Source: Natronoglomus mannanivorans
GTDB lineage: Archaea > Halobacteriota > Halobacteria > Halobacteriales > Natrialbaceae
DNA: 64,000 nucleotides
Direction: 5' to 3'
NCBI GenBank assembly: GCA_025517485.1
Contig: JAOPKB010000002.1
Coordinates: forward strand, 496,001-560,000
Shown here: positions 60,724-64,000 of the stretch, one piece after another
How the letters are laid out: every line of letters starts with the position of its first letter
Position numbering within the stretch: the first letter of the stretch is position 1
The notes under the pieces: generated by a model
What the model was told of the DNA's origin: nothing
The model's input: only the letters and a program-made list of their open reading frames with translations
Databases searched by the model: none
Translations under genes and position numbers: made by a program

Positions 60724-61545
60724 GTGTCGAAAACCGAGGAAGCAGTCACCACGTTGACGGAACTGGGGCTGACAGAGTACGAATCACGGTGTTTCGTCGC
60801 GCCCACGCGCCTCTCGTCGGGGACCGCAAAGGAGGTCAGTCAGGTGTCGGACGTCCCCCGATCGCGGGTATACGACACCATCGAGCGTCTCGGTCGGAAG
60901 GGATTGGTCGACGTCCAGCAGTCCGAGCCGCGCGAGTACCGCGCAGTTCCGACCGAAGCGGCGTGTCGACGACTCAAAGAAGACTACGACTCGCGCATCG
61001 ACGCCGCCGAAAACGCCCTGTCTCAGGTCGAAGAACCCGAATCATCGGACGACGAGGGAATGTGGTCGATCAACCAGTCCGAACAGGTCGTCGACCGCAT
61101 CGTCACCTTCCTCGAGGCGGCCGAGAAGTCGGTATACCTCCTGATCGCGACCGACGAGGTGCTCGACCGGCGGATTCTCGAGGGGTTACAGTCCGCCGCC
61201 GAACGTGGTGTTCACGTCCTCGTCGAGGTTCCCACCGAAGACGTCGCGAACAGGGTTCGGGACGCGGTCCCGGGCGCCGTGGTCGTCGTGGCTGGCGACC
61301 TCCAGTCTTCGGAGCCGGTCTACTCGGAGTGGCCGGGCCAACTCCTCATGGTCGATCGGTCGTCGGTCGTCGCCGCCGGCCGCAAGGAGAGCGACCTCCC
61401 CGACGTGGTAAACGAGACGGCGGTGTGGACCTACGGCCACGACCACGGCTTCGCCGTCTGGACGCGAAAGTTACTCGAGCAGCGGCGGGCGGCTCGAGCG
61501 GAGTCGGGAGAGAAAACGGACGATACAGACGAGGTAGAGTCCTGA
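60724..61545 (+). CDS. TrmB-family transcriptional regulator
   Basis: 273 residues. The N-terminal TrmB winged helix-turn-helix (about 3-75: LTELGLTEYESRCFVAPTRL, VSDVPRSRVYDTIERLGRKG) is followed by a coiled coil and a phospholipase-D-like C-terminal domain (about 115-250). Haloarchaeal TrmB proteins sense sugars or other metabolites and control metabolic and transport genes; the ligand here is unknown. It stops directly against the convergent hemL gene. The last ~20 residues are acidic and low-complexity. Confidence 0.85.
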   Translation: MSKTEEAVTTLTELGLTEYESRCFVAPTRLSSGTAKEVSQVSDVPRSRVYDTIERLGRKGLVDVQQSEPREYRAVPTEAACRRLKEDYDSRIDAAENALSQVEEPESSDDEGMWSINQSEQVVDRIVTFLEAAEKSVYLLIATDEVLDRRILEGLQSAAERGVHVLVEVPTEDVANRVRDAVPGAVVVVAGDLQSSEPVYSEWPGQLLMVDRSSVVAAGRKESDLPDVVNETAVWTYGHDHGFAVWTRKLLEQRRAARAESGEKTDDTDEVES

Positions 61546-62892
61546 TTAGAGCGCTTCCTTGTACGCCTCGAGGGTCTCGTCGACGTCTTCTTCGGTGTGG
61601 GCGTAACTGACGAATTGGGACTCGAACTGGTTCTGTGAGAGGAACACGCCCTGGTCTTTCATCTGGCCCCAGAACAGCCGCCGCCAGCGGTCGGTTTCGG
61701 CGCGTTTCACGTCGGCGGCGTTCTTCGGACAGTAGTCGTAGCGAGGACAGTCGGGATCCTGCACACAGCCGGCGTCGCACTGGTCCTCGAGCAAGCCGGC
61801 GCTCGGCCCCTCGCGCGTGAAGATCACTTTGAACATGCTGTCGGTGCCGACGACGGTGTAGTTCGGCGCCTGATCGGCCAGAATGTCGGTCAAGCCGGAG
61901 CGCAGGCGGTCTCCGAGCCGGTTGACGTGCTCGTAGACGTCGTTTTCGGCGGCGAACTGCAGGGTCTCGAGGCCGGCGGCCATCGTGACGGGGTGGCCCG
62001 AGAAGGTACCGGCCTGGAAGACGGGGCCCGAGGGCGCGAACTGTTCGATGATTTCGGCGCGGCCGCCGATCGCGCCGACGGGGAAACCGCCGCCGACGAT
62101 CTTGCCGAAGGTCGTCACGTCGGGTGTGACGCCGAAGTGACTCTGGGCGCAGCCGAGGCCGCCGACGCGGAAGCCGGTGATGACCTCGTCGAAGATCAAG
62201 AGTGAGTCGTGTTCGTCGGTGATCTCGCGGAGGGTCTCGAGGTAGCCCTCCACCGGATGAACGATGCCGTAGTTGGCCAGGATCGGCTCCGTGAGGACGG
62301 CGGCGATGTCATCGCCGTGGTTCTCGAAGACGTCCCGCATCGCTTCCTCGTCGTTGAACGGAACCGGCAGGGTGTGTTCGGCGAACGACTGGGGGATGCC
62401 CGCGGAGGATGGTTTCGGGTTCTCGGCGTCACCCTCCACGAGGGTCGACTCCTGAGCGCCGTGGTAGCCCCCCTGCATGACGACGATCTTGTTGCGGCCG
62501 GTGTAACCGCGGGCGAGGCGGACCGCGGAGACGGTCGCCTCTGTGCCGCTATTGACGAACCGAATCTTCTCGACGCTGGGGACGTGGCGAACGACGAACT
62601 CCGCGAGGTCGACCTCGACTTCGGTCGGCGTGCCGTACATCGGCCCCTCGCTGGCGGTTCGCTGGATCTCCGCGCGGACCTGTTCGGGGAGGTCGTGGCC
62701 CAGCAACAGGGGGCCGAGTCCCATCACCCAGTCGACGTACCGGTTGCCGTCGGCGTCGATGACGTGGCCGCCGTCGCCCTTGCGGACGAAGAAGGGGTAG
62801 GGCTCGATCGCCGCTCTGACGGCGGAGTTGACGCCGCCGGGCATGACCGACAGCGCCCGGTCGTACAGTGCGCGTGACTGATCGTCGTTCAT
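61546..62892 (-). CDS. hemL: Glutamate-1-semialdehyde 2,1-aminomutase
   Basis: 448 residues, a class III aminotransferase-fold enzyme. [32 protein letters not shown] and the PLP lysine Lys264 in [17 protein letters not shown] are clear. It makes 5-aminolevulinate from glutamate-1-semialdehyde, the start of the C5 tetrapyrrole route. Unusually, four cysteines (C372, C376, C382, C388; C-x3-C-x5-C-x5-C) sit in an insertion before the [15 protein letters not shown] helix and could bind a metal. A TATA-like ACTTTCAGG lies about 26 bp upstream. It belongs to the same pathway as hemC/hemD 3 kb away. Confidence 0.94.
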   Translation of the reverse strand: MNDDQSRALYDRALSVMPGGVNSAVRAAIEPYPFFVRKGDGGHVIDADGNRYVDWVMGLGPLLLGHDLPEQVRAEIQRTASEGPMYGTPTEVEVDLAEFVVRHVPSVEKIRFVNSGTEATVSAVRLARGYTGRNKIVVMQGGYHGAQESTLVEGDAENPKPSSAGIPQSFAEHTLPVPFNDEEAMRDVFENHGDDIAAVLTEPILANYGIVHPVEGYLETLREITDEHDSLLIFDEVITGFRVGGLGCAQSHFGVTPDVTTFGKIVGGGFPVGAIGGRAEIIEQFAPSGPVFQAGTFSGHPVTMAAGLETLQFAAENDVYEHVNRLGDRLRSGLTDILADQAPNYTVVGTDSMFKVIFTREGPSAGLLEDQCDAGCVQDPDCPRYDYCPKNAADVKRAETDRWRRLFWGQMKDQGVFLSQNQFESQFVSYAHTEEDVDETLEAYKEAL

Positions 62893-63169
62893 GCGCGAGC
62901 GTTCGAGATGGGACCTGAAAGTAGTACCGAGGTTCGTTCGAGACTGTTCTCGACGAGAGTCGCCTCGCTCCCGTTGGCACTCCCGGTTTCGGTCGCTGAA
63001 AAACGGCTCGGCGATGATCGATGCGTCGACCGTGTGCGAGCCAGAGACACAACGTTGGGACGATCAGTCGGACGTTTCGATACCCCTGCCACACTGCACC
63101 GTTACTGTCTCTCTCTCGATCCCCACTCACCCTCGCTCGAACTCGAGTGGAGGACGGTCAGTCGAGACC

Positions 63170-64000
63170 TTAGACGGCGTCGCTGCCGGTCTTGCCGGTC
63201 CGAACCTGACAGGCGTCGTCGACCGGCAGGACGAAGATCTTGCCGTCGCCGGGTTCGCCGGTGTTGGCGCCATCGCGAATGGCGTCGACGACGTCCTGTG
63301 CCGGGATGTCGGCGACGACGCACTCGATTTTGACCTTCTGGTGGAGGTCGACGGTGTACTCCTCGCCGCGCCACTGTCCTTTCTTGGCGGGCTGGGAGCC
63401 ACGACCGGAGACGTTCGTCACGGTGAGCGACGGTGCACCGGTTTCTGCGAGAGACTTCTTGACCGCGCCGAGGCGGTCGGGACGGATGATCGCGGTGATC
63501 ATCTTGAGTTCGCTCTCGTCGTTCTCGACGGGTTCACCGCCGTCGGTGCGGATCTCGCGGCCGCCGTCGGTGCGGATCTCGTATTCGTCGGTGCCGCCGT
63601 CGGTGATGACGTCAGTCTGACCGAATTCGGGGTAGGTGTCGACGCCGTGTTCGGTAACGTCGAGGCCATCGTGTTCGTGTTCGGGCGTGACTCGAGCCTG
63701 ACCCATCGCTTTGAGTGCGCCCCACACTGCAGCGGTGGCGACGACGGTCCAGAGCGTAATCACGGCGACGCCGAGGATCTGTGGACCGAACTGTGCAGCT
63801 TCGATCGAGAGGATACCGCCGGCGATAAGGCCGTCACCGATCGCAGTTCCCTCGACCGACCACAGCGGGTAGATGATCAATCCGAGCATGCCGGCGCTCC
63901 CGTGAACTGGGAAGACGGCACAGACGTCGTCGATTTTGAGTTTCTGTTCGACGAATTTGAAGACGAGCGGGAGCTGAGCGCCGGCGAGGAAGCCGATCGC
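63170..64000 (-). CDS. Ammonium transporter fused to PII protein, 5' partial
   Basis: The frame runs off the window end, so only the C-terminal ~276 residues are seen. First come the last helices of an Amt channel ([19 protein letters not shown], then [11 protein letters not shown] and a helix ending [10 protein letters not shown]). A ~60-residue linker with an EIRTDGG unit repeated twice follows. A complete GlnB/GlnK domain (~110 residues) comes last: [22 protein letters not shown]-loop [31 protein letters not shown] and [25 protein letters not shown] blocks Amt when nitrogen is plentiful; here inhibitor and channel are one chain. Confidence 0.9.
   Translation of the reverse strand, partial: AIGFLAGAQLPLVFKFVEQKLKIDDVCAVFPVHGSAGMLGLIIYPLWSVEGTAIGDGLIAGGILSIEAAQFGPQILGVAVITLWTVVATAAVWGALKAMGQARVTPEHEHDGLDVTEHGVDTYPEFGQTDVITDGGTDEYEIRTDGGREIRTDGGEPVENDESELKMITAIIRPDRLGAVKKSLAETGAPSLTVTNVSGRGSQPAKKGQWRGEEYTVDLHQKVKIECVVADIPAQDVVDAIRDGANTGEPGDGKIFVLPVDDACQVRTGKTGSDAV

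Noticed and set aside
1..64000. tRNA and rRNA genes
   Set aside because: I looked for T-arm-like GGTTCGAATC segments and cloverleaf context in intergenic gaps and saw no convincing candidate; a covariance-model scan would settle it.

Overview
This window is from a halophilic archaeon of the class Halobacteria. The evidence is the high GC content, very acidic proteins, twin-arginine lipobox signals, a PGF-CTERM surface anchor, a thermosome subunit, a halobacterial transducer, haloarchaeal-type xylose-oxidation enzymes, and many start codons placed about 26 bp downstream of a TATA-like box (leaderless transcripts). The genus cannot be fixed from the sequence alone.

Region 1 (1-24.4 kb) is a glucuronoxylan-use island. 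It encodes a surface-anchored GH10 xylanase (5' end outside the window), a GH67 alpha-glucuronidase, an IclR regulator, and an Opp/Dpp-type ABC transporter with a lipoprotein binding protein and a fused double ATPase. It continues with a GH3 beta-xylosidase/glucosidase, a Gfo6-type xylose dehydrogenase (XacA), a GH4 glycosidase, a small zinc-finger protein, a second GH10 xylanase without a signal peptide, a KdxD/XacE-type FAH-fold dehydratase, a second IclR regulator and a sugar isomerase-like TIM barrel. The inferred flow is: xylan is cut at the cell surface, oligomers are imported, side chains and xylose are released in the cytoplasm, and xylose is oxidised towards 2-oxoglutarate. XacC, XacD and XacF equivalents are not seen here.

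Region 2 (24.4-46.5 kb) holds a thermosome subunit, a second Opp/Dpp transporter without an adjacent binding protein, and a MoxR/DUF58/DUF4129 membrane cluster. It also holds a chemotaxis transducer, a cupredoxin-like lipoprotein, a HEAT-repeat protein, two orphan Opp-type binding lipoproteins and two small membrane proteins. Region 3 (46.6-53.5 kb) has a GH42 beta-galactosidase and a BNR-type beta-propeller. These are followed by a gene-poor stretch with MITE-like elements and two copies of a dispersed palindrome.

Region 4 (53.5-64 kb) is housekeeping: a PHP phosphoesterase, a DHH nuclease-like protein, hemC-SUMT-hemD, a truncated haemoglobin, a TrmB-like regulator, hemL and the 3' part of an Amt-PII fusion gene.

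Beyond the genes, the window carries six copies of a 20-bp palindrome in intergenic regions, two ~125-180 bp elements with ~40-bp terminal inverted repeats, a 29-bp-period tandem repeat directly upstream of a core promoter, and several hexanucleotide tracts in gaps between genes.
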